Source: CAMBRQ01 sp945870325 (lineage in GTDB: Bacteria; Bacillota; Clostridia; Lachnospirales; Lachnospiraceae). Taken from it: DNA of 30,276 nt. Position numbers and translations under genes: made by a program. Below the pieces are notes generated by a model, which saw only the letters and a program-made list of their open reading frames with translations, did not search any database and was not told the origin of the DNA. The stretch spans positions 1-30,276 of the forward strand of contig NZ_JBNPMC010000043.1 in assembly GCF_050313795.1 (NCBI RefSeq), written 5' to 3'. Numbering within the stretch: the first letter of the stretch is position 1; each line of letters opens with the position of its first letter. This document shows, one piece after another, positions 1 through 8,303 of this stretch.

Positions 1-32
1 GTCCCTTTTTCAATTTGCCCTGTCCCTTTTTG
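1..32. repeat. REP-like GTCCCTTTTT direct repeat
   Basis: GTCCCTTTTT occurs twice, at 1-10 and 21-30, separated by a short spacer. The repeat overlaps the last codons of the methyltransferase gene, whose final residues (VPKRDRAN) are encoded by it. Similar GGGAC/AAAAAGGGAC motifs are often seen as dispersed repeats near REP-associated transposases, but no transposase is visible here. Assignment as a dispersed repeat is inference. Confidence 0.35.
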
Positions 33-555
33 GCACAAACATGCCTGACATATCTACTCTTTCATGCTCAAGCAAATACACTTTCACATCAAGACCACCT
101 GCATATCCCGTCAGACTGCCATTCGTCCCGACCACTCGGTGGCAGGGAATGATAATGGATATGGGATTATGCCCTACCGCACCGCCTGCTGCCTGCGCGG
201 ATATCTTCTCTTTGTGCAGCCGCTTTGCGGCTTCTTTCGCAAGTTCGCCGTAGGTGATGGTCTTGCCATATGGAATCTCGCAGAGGATTGACCAGATAGT
301 CTGGCGGAACTCGCTGCCTATTGGTGTCAGAGGCAGTTCTGATATTGATGGCTTCTTGCCTTGAAAATATCGATCCAGCCAGTGTTTCACGTCTGTGAAT
401 ACAGGAAGATCATCCCTCATCACCATCTCTTCCCCAACTGTCATCCCGAAATATTTCTGTCCTTCAATCCAAAGACCAACCAGACTGCTGCCATCGCTTG
501 CCAGAGTCAACTGCCCCACAGGAGACATATATATTGTTGAATAGTACATAATCAT
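10..555 (-). CDS. ogt: methylated-DNA--[protein]-cysteine S-methyltransferase
   Basis: This is a suicide repair protein that transfers an alkyl group from O6-alkylguanine (or O4-alkylthymine) in DNA to its own cysteine. The active-site signature IIPCHRVVG is intact, with the acceptor Cys near residue 138. The upstream helix-turn-helix region (IPYGKTITYGELA, about residues 94-106) and the downstream GGL segment also fit the Ogt/AdaB family, and 181 aa is a normal length. Codon 1 or codon 3 (ATG at 549) could be the start; both follow AAGGAAAGGT. The last ten residues look like repeat sequence rather than conserved protein. It is a single gene, on the same strand as its neighbours. Confidence 0.95.
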   Translation of the reverse strand: MIMYYSTIYMSPVGQLTLASDGSSLVGLWIEGQKYFGMTVGEEMVMRDDLPVFTDVKHWLDRYFQGKKPSISELPLTPIGSEFRQTIWSILCEIPYGKTITYGELAKEAAKRLHKEKISAQAAGGAVGHNPISIIIPCHRVVGTNGSLTGYAGGLDVKVYLLEHERVDMSGMFVPKRDRAN

Positions 556-636
556 TACCTTTCCTTATTCATATACACCGATAGATACACCTACAGAACC
601 TGCCACTTGCAGTTCTCTTCGAATGCCTGAGTAACC

Positions 637-664
637 AAAAGGGCAACCCTTGATTGGATTGCCC
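637..664 (-). terminator. rho-independent terminator after DAHP synthase
   Basis: Read on the minus strand, GGGCAATCC pairs with GGGTTGCCC (one wobble) and is followed by TTTTGG. It lies about 65 bases downstream of the aroF-type stop codon, so it probably ends that transcript before the repair gene. Confidence 0.6.
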
Positions 665-728
665 CATGAACATCTTATAACCAGTTCTACTTACTCGCAG
701 GGACTCTGCAAGTTTTACTCTTACTACC

Positions 729-1760
729 CTAACACTTCTCCGCAATATCGTAGATCAGCCTCTTGGTATCTTCCCATCCAAGACACGGATCGGTAATCGA
801 CTGTCCATACACAAGATTCTCACAGATATCCTGCCTGCCTTCCACCAGGTAACTTTCGATCATAACGCCCTTCACCAGTTTCTTCAACTCAGGATTATAC
901 TTCCTGCTGTGAAGCACTTCGCTGACAATACGAATCTGCTCTCTATGCATCTTGCTGGAATTCGAATGATTGACATCCACGATAACAGCCGGATTCTTTA
1001 GATCCCTTGCTGCATACATCTGTGCAAGACGTGCAAGATCCTCATAATGGTAGTTCGGAATATTCTTACCGTATTTATCCACACCGCCTCTTAAGATCGT
1101 ATGTGCCAGTTCATTTCCGCTGGTCTCCACGTCACATCCACGGTAAATAAAGCGATGTGGGTGCTGTGCCGCCGTAACGGAATTCAGCATGACTGCCAGA
1201 TCTCCACTGGTTGGATTCTTCATTCCCACTGGAATATCCATTCCACTTGCAGTCAGTCGATGCTGCTGATTCTCTACCGAACGCGCACCAACTGCTTCAT
1301 AAGATAATACGTCATCCAGATAACTTCTATTCTCCGGATATAACATCTCATCCGCCGTGGATAGTCCCGTCTCTTCCATAACGCGAATATGTAGTTTGCG
1401 GATTGCAATAATTCCCGCCAGAAGATCCGGCGCTTTCTCCGGGTCTGGCTGATGCAGCATTCCCTTATATCCGTCTCCGGTTGTACGCGGCTTATTAGTA
1501 TAGACTCTAGGGATAATCATCAACTTATCCGATACTTTATCTGAGACTTCTTTCAGCCGTCTTACATACTCACATACAGACTCTTCGTTATCTGCCGAGC
1601 ATGGACCTACAAGAAGTACGAATTTATCAGATTTTCCTGTAAATATATCCCGAATCTCGGCATCTCTTTTTTGCTTTATTTTCTTGACATTATCAGAAAG
1701 CGGATACTCAGACTTTAATACGTCTGGCAGCGGCAACTCATGATTGATTTTCATTGACAT
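729..1760 (-). CDS. aroF: 3-deoxy-7-phosphoheptulonate (DAHP) synthase
   Basis: It condenses phosphoenolpyruvate with erythrose 4-phosphate, the first step of the shikimate pathway to aromatic amino acids. At 343 aa it is the size of the AroF/G/H (class I alpha) enzymes. Family motifs are LLVGPCSAD near residue 50, PRTTGDGYKG near residue 90, SVENQQHR and VDVNHSNSSK. The start is ATG with GGAGG eight bases upstream. A good promoter precedes it and a terminator follows, so it is probably transcribed alone. The feedback specificity (Phe, Tyr or Trp) cannot be read from the sequence, so the symbol is only family level. Confidence 0.93.
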   Translation of the reverse strand: MSMKINHELPLPDVLKSEYPLSDNVKKIKQKRDAEIRDIFTGKSDKFVLLVGPCSADNEESVCEYVRRLKEVSDKVSDKLMIIPRVYTNKPRTTGDGYKGMLHQPDPEKAPDLLAGIIAIRKLHIRVMEETGLSTADEMLYPENRSYLDDVLSYEAVGARSVENQQHRLTASGMDIPVGMKNPTSGDLAVMLNSVTAAQHPHRFIYRGCDVETSGNELAHTILRGGVDKYGKNIPNYHYEDLARLAQMYAARDLKNPAVIVDVNHSNSSKMHREQIRIVSEVLHSRKYNPELKKLVKGVMIESYLVEGRQDICENLVYGQSITDPCLGWEDTKRLIYDIAEKC

Positions 1761-1799
1761 ATCTCTTCCTCCGGATTAATTTCACTTTTGTCTTATTAT

Positions 1800-1828
1800 T
1801 TAATATAATAATTTGCGCCGATTGTCAA
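1800..1828 (-). promoter_or_regulatory. sigma-A-type promoter of DAHP synthase
   Basis: On the minus strand there is a perfect -35 TTGACA (1823-1828), a 17-base spacer and TATTAA as -10 (1800-1805). It lies about 40 bases upstream of the DAHP synthase start, in an AT-rich leader. Confidence 0.6.
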
Positions 1829-1893
1829 TAGGTCACTTCTGGCATCCCATTTGCCACAGGACTCCATCATCTTGATTTCAACGCGTCAGCACA

Positions 1894-2364
1894 CTATATG
1901 ATTCCTTCGCTGATCAGATAGGCAAGGAAACCCTCGCATCCTTCTACAATATCGTCATAAGTACGGTCGAAATTGCCCGTATACCACGGGTCCGCAATGT
2001 CCCTTGGGTTCTCGGAAAAATCCAGAAGTTTATATACTTTATGTTCCGAATCTGATCCGATGATTCTATCTATGTTGCGGATATTGCGGTATTCCATACC
2101 GATGATGTAATCGTAGGTCTGGTAATCCTTTTTTCTGAGTTGTACGGCATATTTGCCTTCGGTGCTGATACCGTGTTCTCTGAGTTTCCTGACGGTTCCG
2201 TGGTGGACGGGGTTGCCAAGTTCTTCAGTGCTTGTGGCAGCTGAAGCGATGTGGAATTGAGCACCTAGGTTTCTTTTTTGAACCATGTCGCGGAATACGA
2301 ATTCTGCCATGGGGCTGCGGCAGATGTTGCCGTGGCAGATGAATAACACTTTTATCTTGCTCAT
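1894..2364 (-). CDS. low molecular weight protein-tyrosine-phosphatase (element integration target)
   Basis: A cytoplasmic phosphatase of the LMW-PTP fold, 156 aa. The N-terminal phosphate loop CHGNICRS gives the C-X5-R signature (Cys10, Arg16), and the general acid lies in DPWYTG (Asp125). All catalytic elements are intact. The start ATG follows AAGGAGA. The first codons are duplicated as a short copy at 18485-18523, which shows that the mobile element integrated at the codon for the catalytic cysteine. The present promoter, ribosome site and first nine codons are therefore probably element DNA, and the native start is now 16 kb away. The product is still full length, so the gene is probably functional. 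Confidence 0.93.
   Translation of the reverse strand: MSKIKVLFICHGNICRSPMAEFVFRDMVQKRNLGAQFHIASAATSTEELGNPVHHGTVRKLREHGISTEGKYAVQLRKKDYQTYDYIIGMEYRNIRNIDRIIGSDSEHKVYKLLDFSENPRDIADPWYTGNFDRTYDDIVEGCEGFLAYLISEGII
2328..2355. repeat. attL: left direct repeat in PTPase 5' end
   Basis: It matches 18493-18520 at 25 of 28 positions. The longest identical run is TGCCGTGGCA (2328-2337), which is itself a near palindrome and encodes the Cys-His-Gly of the phosphatase loop. The differences at the other positions are mostly synonymous in the gene frame. Confidence 0.75.
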
Positions 2365-2498
2365 TTTATCTCCTTATATCTTCTCAAAGCCTTGTAAATA
2401 CTGGCTTTTCAGCATTTATATACATTTTTCTAAAACGGCTTTTTTTCTCATAAATTCTTGCATTTTCTCATGTTTTTCCGGGCATTTTGGTTATAAAT

Positions 2499-2510
2499 GG
2501 GTTATTTTTC
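2499..2510 (+). repeat. possible integrase arm-type site, left end
   Basis: GGGTTATTTTTC occurs here and again near the right end (18422-18433, plus a shortened copy at 18411-18421). Its presence near both ends of the element fits arm-type binding sites for the N-terminal domain of a tyrosine integrase. The function is inferred from position. Confidence 0.45.
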
Positions 2511-2514
2511 GTGT

Positions 2515-2545
2515 CCAGAAAGCCTTACGAAATAAGGCTTTCTGG
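2515..2545. terminator. perfect inverted repeat over the integrase stop
   Basis: CCAGAAAGCCTTA and its exact complement flank a five-base loop. The hairpin spans the last codons of the integrase gene. No clear T tract follows on either strand, so it may be a transcript-stabilising hairpin, a weak terminator or a protein site. Confidence 0.5.
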
Positions 2546-3787
2546 AGTTATTTGTGCATGCTTTTGGGTTACAAACCGGTTTTTATCCAGTTCTTTCTTT
2601 GCTTCTTTCAACCTGGCAAGTTCTTTCTTCGCATCGTCATAGCCGGTATGCGTGTAAATATTAAGCGTCACGGATACATCTGAGTGTCCCATCAGATATT
2701 GCAGAGTCTTTGGATTCATTCCGGAATTTGCCATATTTGTACAATATGAATGCCTGCAGATGTGCGGGGTAATCAAGGGTAATTGTAACAAATGTTCTTT
2801 GTTGTACTTCTCTCTTGCATGCTGCATATACTTTTCCCAGTGAAGTGCAACCATTGGATTCCCATTCTTATCCAGGAACAAAAATCCCCCATATCCATCC
2901 ACTGTTGGCTCTTTCTTCGTCTTTTTGCGATTCTTCAGAATACGAAGGAATGCATCTTTCACATCTTCTTCCATAGGCAGTAATCTGGTTCCGCTTGTCG
3001 TTTTTGTGGATACAATCTCATACTTCATATCTCTGGTTCTCTGCAATTGATGATCAATTCGTATCACTTCATTCTTGAAATCCAGATCTCGCACGGTAAG
3101 CCCACAAAACTCTGAAATTCTAAGCCCAGTTTTAAACAAAATATAAAATGCATCATAGTAACGGTTATAGTGTGGATCATTCTTTACAAATTCCAGGAAT
3201 CTTGTCTCGTCCTCTAAGGAAACTGCTTCTCTCTTCTGACTGTCATTGACTAGTATCGTACCAAGTTCAAATCCAAATGGATTCTTAAGAATCAGATCAT
3301 CATCTACAGCCATCTGAAATGCCGGTCTTAACACGCCTCTGATCGAATGAATTGAACTGTATCCTCGTCCATCTCTCTGAAGCTTAATCAGAAATATCTT
3401 CGCATCAGACAGCTTAACGTCATCCACCTTCTTATGAGAAAACTCTTCTTTTTTCAGTACATTTACGACAAAATTATAGTTTGCTAATGTATTGTGCTTT
3501 ACTCCTGTTTTTAATGAAAGATATCTTTCCACCAGTTCAAGCACTGTCAACTTGCTACCAGTGATTCCCTGCATCTGTAAAGACTGTACTTTACGCTCTT
3601 TCTCTCGCAGAGAAGCATCGGCTCTTCTTCCTTCCGGCATCTTATCCGATTCTGTTAATCTCCAACTATATAATATTTTTCGCTTTCCAAGTGAATCTGT
3701 GTATTTATAACGATATCTTCCACTTGGTTCCTGCCATTCTCCCTGTTGAAGAACTCTTCCTTTATCATCACGTCTCTTTGAAATCAT
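2525..3787 (-). CDS. int: tyrosine recombinase/integrase (Tn916 Int-like)
   Basis: It catalyses site-specific integration and excision of the element. At 420 aa it has the standard three-part layout: an N-terminal arm-binding domain (about 1-75), a core-binding SAM-like domain (about 80-180) and a catalytic domain (about 185-395). The catalytic set is visible: Arg223 in TGLRISE, His342 and Arg345 in HICRHSY, His368 in MGHSD and Tyr378 in NIYTH. The ATG start follows GGAGGT. Its 3' end is about 170 bases from attL, as expected for this class, and an excisionase gene lies just upstream. It is clearly related to the second integrase in this window (shared QMAVDDD and KNPFGFEL segments) but not a recent duplicate. 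Confidence 0.95.
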   Translation of the reverse strand: MISKRRDDKGRVLQQGEWQEPSGRYRYKYTDSLGKRKILYSWRLTESDKMPEGRRADASLREKERKVQSLQMQGITGSKLTVLELVERYLSLKTGVKHNTLANYNFVVNVLKKEEFSHKKVDDVKLSDAKIFLIKLQRDGRGYSSIHSIRGVLRPAFQMAVDDDLILKNPFGFELGTILVNDSQKREAVSLEDETRFLEFVKNDPHYNRYYDAFYILFKTGLRISEFCGLTVRDLDFKNEVIRIDHQLQRTRDMKYEIVSTKTTSGTRLLPMEEDVKDAFLRILKNRKKTKKEPTVDGYGGFLFLDKNGNPMVALHWEKYMQHAREKYNKEHLLQLPLITPHICRHSYCTNMANSGMNPKTLQYLMGHSDVSVTLNIYTHTGYDDAKKELARLKEAKKELDKNRFVTQKHAQITPESLIS

Positions 3788-3809
3788 ATTCTACCTCCAA
3801 GGGGACGCA

Positions 3810-3834
3810 ACATGATATTGTTAGTATATCATGT
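3810..3834. promoter_or_regulatory. 9-bp inverted repeat between xis and int
   Basis: ACATGATAT and ATATCATGT are perfect complements around a seven-base loop, 23 bases upstream of the integrase start. It could be an operator, an RNA hairpin controlling integrase expression or part of an Xis site. The role is not shown by sequence. Confidence 0.4.
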
Positions 3835-3876
3835 AACCTCCACCTCGAACACCTCCTTCTTTTTTTTCTTTGTTTT

Positions 3877-4080
3877 TTATATTGCACTAAGTGTATCTAC
3901 AAATCGTTCAAATCTTTCTCTCTTAATCTGCACGCGGTTTCCGTTCCACAACAGATATTCTGCATTTGGATTTTCGCTCACTAACTTGCGAAGCTTTCCT
4001 TCTCCAATACGGAAATATGCCGCTGCTTCTTCAATAGATAATGTATATTTCTTCCAGTATGGTATTTCATAATTACTCAT
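3877..4080 (-). CDS. xis: excisionase (Tn916 Xis-like)
   Basis: A 67-aa winged-helix DNA-binding protein that would direct the integrase towards excision. The motif set YTLSIEEAAAYFRIGEGKLRKL is split by the family into the recognition helix and a basic wing, and the C-terminal half (NGNRVQIKRERFERF) matches Tn916-type Xis proteins. GGAGATGAGCAG precedes the ATG. It lies 89 bases upstream of int on the same strand, the usual order for such modules. Confidence 0.88.
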   Translation of the reverse strand: MSNYEIPYWKKYTLSIEEAAAYFRIGEGKLRKLVSENPNAEYLLWNGNRVQIKRERFERFVDTLSAI

Positions 4081-4130
4081 CTGCTCATCTCCTCTCGCAT
4101 CATTTTTCTTTTATGTAAGTTCCTCTGACA

Positions 4131-4182
4131 TTGGCGGCAGGCAAGTGGCTCTATACGCATTGCCACTGCCAATGCCTTTTTT
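4131..4182. promoter_or_regulatory. imperfect hairpin upstream of xis
   Basis: CATTGGC and GCCAATG form the outer stem, with GTGGC/GCCAC pairing inside. TTTTTT follows on the plus strand. It lies in the 116-base gap between the primase gene and xis. It could stop plus-strand transcription or act as a regulatory hairpin. Confidence 0.35.
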
Positions 4183-4196
4183 GCCAATGTAACTGC

Positions 4197-6125
4197 TTAA
4201 GAATCTTTTTTCAGTGAAATTGTCTTTCTGCTTTGATACCATCCATAGATTAACTGATTCTCTAAATCTTTTCTCGCATCTCTTCCAGTTCTTGCCGAAA
4301 TTTCATATGCCTGCAGCTCTGCTTCCAGTTCTTCCAGGCACATCATTTTCCGTTTTCCCAGCAATTCAAGAATAAGCTTTTTGGCTTTTTCCAGTTTCGT
4401 CTCTTTCTTTGTTCCGGTATTTCCGGCAAGCAGATCATCAATGGAAATGTCATATTCTCCCATCCAGACAAGCCCGTCATCGCTCAGAGAAAATGCTACC
4501 GGATTTTCCTTTTTCGCCAAGGAATCCTTTTGCTGATAGACCACGCGGATATCCTGGCTTTTCTCTTTCTCAACTTTTTCTACAAATAAAATACTTCTGA
4601 CCGCCGCAGCGATATCCACAGATCCCAGTGTACGATAATCGCTCTGCACTCCTGATGCTTTGTTCAAATGACCAATCAACACAATGGCGCATCCTGTACG
4701 TTCTGCTATATTACTAAGATTGCGAAACAACGGCCGGATCTCATTGGCTCTGTTCATATCCACATTAGCTCCCAGATAGGCCTGTATCGGATCCATGATC
4801 ATCAGCCTTACATTATTCTGCCTGATTGCCTTTTCAATCCTTTCATCTGTCATGGAAAGTTGCTTTTCTTCCTCATTGATAAAACGGACTCTCGTCATAT
4901 CTGCTCCACATTTTGCAAGTCTTGGCTTGATCGTATCTCCGACACCGTCCTCTGCGGTTTGGTAAAAGACATTGAATGGCTCGATTGGAAGAGCATTTGG
5001 AAGTTCTCTTCCTGCTGTACAATATGCACAAAGTGCCATTGCAAGCCATGTTTTTCCTTTTCCCGGATTTCCCTGAATCAGAGTTACTTTTCCAAATGGG
5101 ATAAATGGATACCATAACCACTGCACTACTTTTTCTTCCACGTCTGACATTTTTATGACTGGGATTGGATTTTCTTCCTGTACTTGTTTCTTCTTCAAAG
5201 GGATTTCCTCTGCCATATCTTTTCTATCAATTCCTGCTGTCAGACATTCATTCCAGTCTTTCTTTACTGGTCTTAATCGCATCACCATCTTATCGTCAGG
5301 GATTTTTTCTGCAAGCTTCTCACAAGCGGCATTCCCGGCAGTATCATTATCCAGGCAAAGAAAAATCTTTCGGATATTTTTATGATCTGCAAGATACTGC
5401 ATCAACGCTTTTTCGCTGACTCCGCCCAATGAAATGTAGTGATGGGTTTCCCATCCATCTCCTGTGGCGCTCAGAAAAGAAAGCAGATCGATCGGTGCTT
5501 CAAAGACAAATAACGTATCATCTGTACCCGTGTGGCTAAATCCATATGCCTTTTCCGATCCCGGTGCATCTCCCCGGTATTTTTCTTTCGTTCCTCTTAT
5601 GCCTGCATAACGAACTGTTCCTTTCGGATCGCAACCAATAAATATCACGTTGTGCTTTACCGCATCTTCGTAAATTTTCCCTTCTGCAAACATCTGGTCA
5701 ATAATCTTTTCAGAGATCTTTCTTTCCTTTGTCAGATACTCCCTTACTCTTTCATTGTTTTCATATACTTTTGGAAGTTGCAATTTCGCTTTTTCTGAGG
5801 GGATGGGGCAGCCTTCATGGCTGCCTGCATCCTCCTGTTCCATTTTCTTGACTTCCTGTTTATCTTCGCCAGGTGATTCATTGATTAATGATTTTACAGC
5901 TTCCGGAAATGACATATTATAAAATTCCATTAAAAAATCAATGGGATGTCCTCCTTTACTTCCGCTAAAGCGATACCACTCATTATGATCGACTGTCAGA
6001 CTGTCATGCTTCATCCATCGATATTCTTTTCCTGATCTCTTCAGTTTTTCCCCTCTGGCCCTCAGAAAAGAAACCAGATCTGTTTCATTTGCTCTTGCTA
6101 TCTGTTCTTCTGTATATCTTGGCAT
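4197..6125 (-). CDS. primase-helicase (Toprim plus RepA-like ATPase)
   Basis: A 642-aa replication protein of mobilizable elements. The N-terminus (about 1-85) resembles the CHC2-like DNA-binding region of phage-type primases but lacks the cysteines. A Toprim domain follows, with Glu209 in VFEAPIDLL and the DND acid cluster at 259-261. A RecA/RepA-type (AAA_25) ATPase has Walker A at GNPGKGKT (352-359), a Walker B-like MIMDPIQ and IGHLNK. The C-terminus (about 570-642) looks like a winged helix. It starts 12 bases after the relaxase stop with GGAGG in place, so the two are probably co-transcribed. Likely role: priming and unwinding for replication of the excised or transferred circle. Confidence 0.85.
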   Translation of the reverse strand: MPRYTEEQIARANETDLVSFLRARGEKLKRSGKEYRWMKHDSLTVDHNEWYRFSGSKGGHPIDFLMEFYNMSFPEAVKSLINESPGEDKQEVKKMEQEDAGSHEGCPIPSEKAKLQLPKVYENNERVREYLTKERKISEKIIDQMFAEGKIYEDAVKHNVIFIGCDPKGTVRYAGIRGTKEKYRGDAPGSEKAYGFSHTGTDDTLFVFEAPIDLLSFLSATGDGWETHHYISLGGVSEKALMQYLADHKNIRKIFLCLDNDTAGNAACEKLAEKIPDDKMVMRLRPVKKDWNECLTAGIDRKDMAEEIPLKKKQVQEENPIPVIKMSDVEEKVVQWLWYPFIPFGKVTLIQGNPGKGKTWLAMALCAYCTAGRELPNALPIEPFNVFYQTAEDGVGDTIKPRLAKCGADMTRVRFINEEEKQLSMTDERIEKAIRQNNVRLMIMDPIQAYLGANVDMNRANEIRPLFRNLSNIAERTGCAIVLIGHLNKASGVQSDYRTLGSVDIAAAVRSILFVEKVEKEKSQDIRVVYQQKDSLAKKENPVAFSLSDDGLVWMGEYDISIDDLLAGNTGTKKETKLEKAKKLILELLGKRKMMCLEELEAELQAYEISARTGRDARKDLENQLIYGWYQSRKTISLKKDS

Positions 6126-6137
6126 TTTCTGTTCCTC

Positions 6138-7685
6138 CTATAATTCCACTCCATATGATTTTTTCTTTACTCTATCTTTCTTTTGAATCTGATCTCTGCA
6201 TGCTGTTTTTTCTTCTGCAAGCAAATTCTCTGGATCTGGCTGATCTTCTATCTCCATCATTACCAGATCAACGGATCTTTGTACTTTCTGCAATGGCCGA
6301 AGCTTTTCCAGAACTTCCTTTTTCTCCGCTTCTAAAGTTTCTTTCTCCTCCGTTGCATTTTTCAGATACTTTTTCCAATTGGAAACCGGCACTTTTCCTT
6401 CTGCATTCCTGTTTCCCATGACGATTCTTTTCCCTCTGTGGTACCGATTCAGTTCTTTTGCATGCTCCTTTTTAAATTTTTCCTTGCCGAAAAATTTGTT
6501 TTTATACTCTTCATAAACCGGTCGAAATGTCTCATAATCATCCCATGCCTTTATCAACTTCTTCATCTCCTGAATCAAACTGTCCGCCTCATCAAGATCG
6601 TATTGCAAATCATGCCCTCGGCTGCTCAGTTCCTGAATCCGCTGTTCCAGTTCTTCTGGTGTATCAATATTTTCATCTGACAAAAATGCAATCGTCTCTG
6701 CAAGCTGTTTCAGATTTGTATTCATTGCTTTCTGACTTCCATATTGATAGGTTCTTGCCACTCGGTTTCTCTCGTTATAATATTGCTGCAAATACCCGGC
6801 CAGCGTTGGCTTCTGCACATAATGCATCTGCCTTTTCAGTTCATATATTTTTTCTGATATCCAAGATTTCAGCACTGTGATTTCCATACCTATCTGATTA
6901 AACTGACTGATCAGCCGGTTCAGATTTCCTAATGCAGTCCGGATTCCTTTTGCTTCCATTGCGCGTACATGTGGTCCTTCATGAATCATCGGGATTCGGT
7001 CAATTCCCCGTTCTTTGAAAGAACGTGCATCGACCCGAACAGATAATCCTTTTTCTTTAAACTTTTCATTGCACCGATTTTCCCAGTTTTTTCGCAGATA
7101 GATCAGCATCTCCTTGCTACTCCATCCGGTTGTGGATACTGCACGGTATGCCTGTTTTCCATTTTTATCCAAAACCGGATTCCCCTGCTCATCCATCACC
7201 GATATCTTCTTTTCTTTTATCCCCCAGGTTCCATCTTCCTTCAGAGGACGGATCGGAACTAAGATGTGGATATGTGGATTAGGTTCTGCACCTTTCGGCC
7301 GCACTGGATCATGAATTGCAAAATCGGCAATCATGCCTCTGGACACCAGTTCTTCCTGGACAAATGCTCGTGCCATTTCAATGTTTTCTTCCATGGAAAA
7401 CTCGTTCATGAGCGTAATATCAAAGCTGTGAGCCAGCTGTGCTTTTCTTCCGGACTCTGCCCATTCCAACGCATTCCACAAAGTTTCCCTGTCAGCATAT
7501 TCCCTGGGTGCATGGTCCGGCAGACAAATTTCTGCCATGACCACGCCACGTTTTCTTGTAAAATCACTGGATTCTCCATAGTAGGTACTGTAAAGCTTTT
7601 CTCCTGCGCGATATGCAGCCTGAGCAATCACGGACTGTCCTCTGCTTCTCTTCACCTGTGTTAAATGAAAATGATAGCTTGCCAT
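6138..7685 (-). CDS. mobA: MobA/MobL (MobQ) family relaxase
   Basis: It nicks one strand at oriT and pilots it into the recipient. At 515 aa, the relaxase domain fills the first 250 residues: a probable catalytic Tyr25 in QAAYRAGE, a histidine at 125 in AIHDPV, and the metal-binding pair in PHIHILVP (His138, His140). The C-terminal half is largely helical and charged, probably coiled coil (for example EEKETLEAEKKEVLEKL), without an obvious second enzyme domain. The start has AAAGGAGTAGGAG directly upstream, and the gene follows the DUF3847-like gene by three bases. The type IV secretion channel must come from elsewhere. Confidence 0.92.
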   Translation of the reverse strand: MASYHFHLTQVKRSRGQSVIAQAAYRAGEKLYSTYYGESSDFTRKRGVVMAEICLPDHAPREYADRETLWNALEWAESGRKAQLAHSFDITLMNEFSMEENIEMARAFVQEELVSRGMIADFAIHDPVRPKGAEPNPHIHILVPIRPLKEDGTWGIKEKKISVMDEQGNPVLDKNGKQAYRAVSTTGWSSKEMLIYLRKNWENRCNEKFKEKGLSVRVDARSFKERGIDRIPMIHEGPHVRAMEAKGIRTALGNLNRLISQFNQIGMEITVLKSWISEKIYELKRQMHYVQKPTLAGYLQQYYNERNRVARTYQYGSQKAMNTNLKQLAETIAFLSDENIDTPEELEQRIQELSSRGHDLQYDLDEADSLIQEMKKLIKAWDDYETFRPVYEEYKNKFFGKEKFKKEHAKELNRYHRGKRIVMGNRNAEGKVPVSNWKKYLKNATEEKETLEAEKKEVLEKLRPLQKVQRSVDLVMMEIEDQPDPENLLAEEKTACRDQIQKKDRVKKKSYGVEL

Positions 7686-7688
7686 CTC

Positions 7689-8102
7689 CTACTCCTTTCT
7701 GCTGGACTTCCAATATCCAGCTTCTTTTAAGTTTTCAATGGTGCTTTGAAGTTCTGCTTCTCCTGCTTCTATACGATCTCTTCTTCCAACAACCATTTTT
7801 GCAATCTCATCACAAAGAACCGGATCCGAGAAAATCTTTTCTGCCAGAAGAAAGAACTCTGCTTTATCAAGCAATTCCACATCTTTGCAAATACATTCAA
7901 TCGCAGCTCCCCTTGTAATCAGGCGACTCACTCTCGCTTTTTTCGATTTATTCACCTTATATTCTGTAACATTCTGCAATCGCTGCATCTTGTGTTCTAA
8001 TTGCAGTTTTTTCAATTCTTCCGCTTCGATTTTCGATTCAATCCCTGCGATTTCATTTTGTGTACGTGTTACATATTCCTGAAAATTTTCTTTTTTTGCC
8101 AT
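7689..8102 (-). CDS. small mobilization accessory protein (DUF3847-like)
   Basis: A 137-aa protein, largely predicted helix and coiled coil in its first half (EIAGIESKIEAEELKKLQLE), with a basic middle (KKARVSRLITRGAAIE) typical of the DUF3847 proteins found beside MobL relaxases. The start chosen is the ATG at 8102, nine bases after GGAGG, rather than the TTG at 8108. Its position immediately before the relaxase and next to the oriT-like region suggests an auxiliary role in relaxosome assembly, as for MobC-type proteins. The family assignment is from pattern recognition, and the function is inferred. Confidence 0.7.
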   Translation of the reverse strand: MAKKENFQEYVTRTQNEIAGIESKIEAEELKKLQLEHKMQRLQNVTEYKVNKSKKARVSRLITRGAAIECICKDVELLDKAEFFLLAEKIFSDPVLCDEIAKMVVGRRDRIEAGEAELQSTIENLKEAGYWKSSRKE

Positions 8103-8159
8103 AATCAACTTCCTCCTGTTATTTCTCTTTTCATGTTTCTTTTTATGGGTTAGGCATCT

Positions 8160-8282
8160 ATGCCGGAAGGGATACCCCCTTCACCGGATGCAATCCGAAA
8201 ACTTCTTTTGGAATAGCTTCCAGAAAGAAGTACCCTTCCGGAGGACGCACATACTTGCTAAAGTATATAAGTGCGCTCTTCC
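8160..8282 (+). other. oriT-like region with MobQ nic consensus
   Basis: An intergenic stretch packed with dyads: CCGGAAGGG/CCCTTCCGG (8163-8171 and 8233-8241), CGGATGCAATCCG, and ATACTT-GCTA-AAGTAT (8251-8266). The last is directly followed by ATAAGTGCGCTCTT (8267-8280). MobQ plasmids of the RSF1010/pSK41 type have an inverted repeat followed by TAAGTGCGCCCT at nic, so the layout and core match. A MobQ relaxase gene sits next door. The nick would be close to 8275-8277; nicking itself is inferred. Confidence 0.7.
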
Positions 8283-8303
8283 GCTTAAGCTTCAGAGATC
8301 TGT

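Noticed and set aside
4668..5117. Plus-strand ORF of 149 codons
   Set aside because: It is the shadow of the primase-helicase gene, whose motifs are clear on the minus strand.
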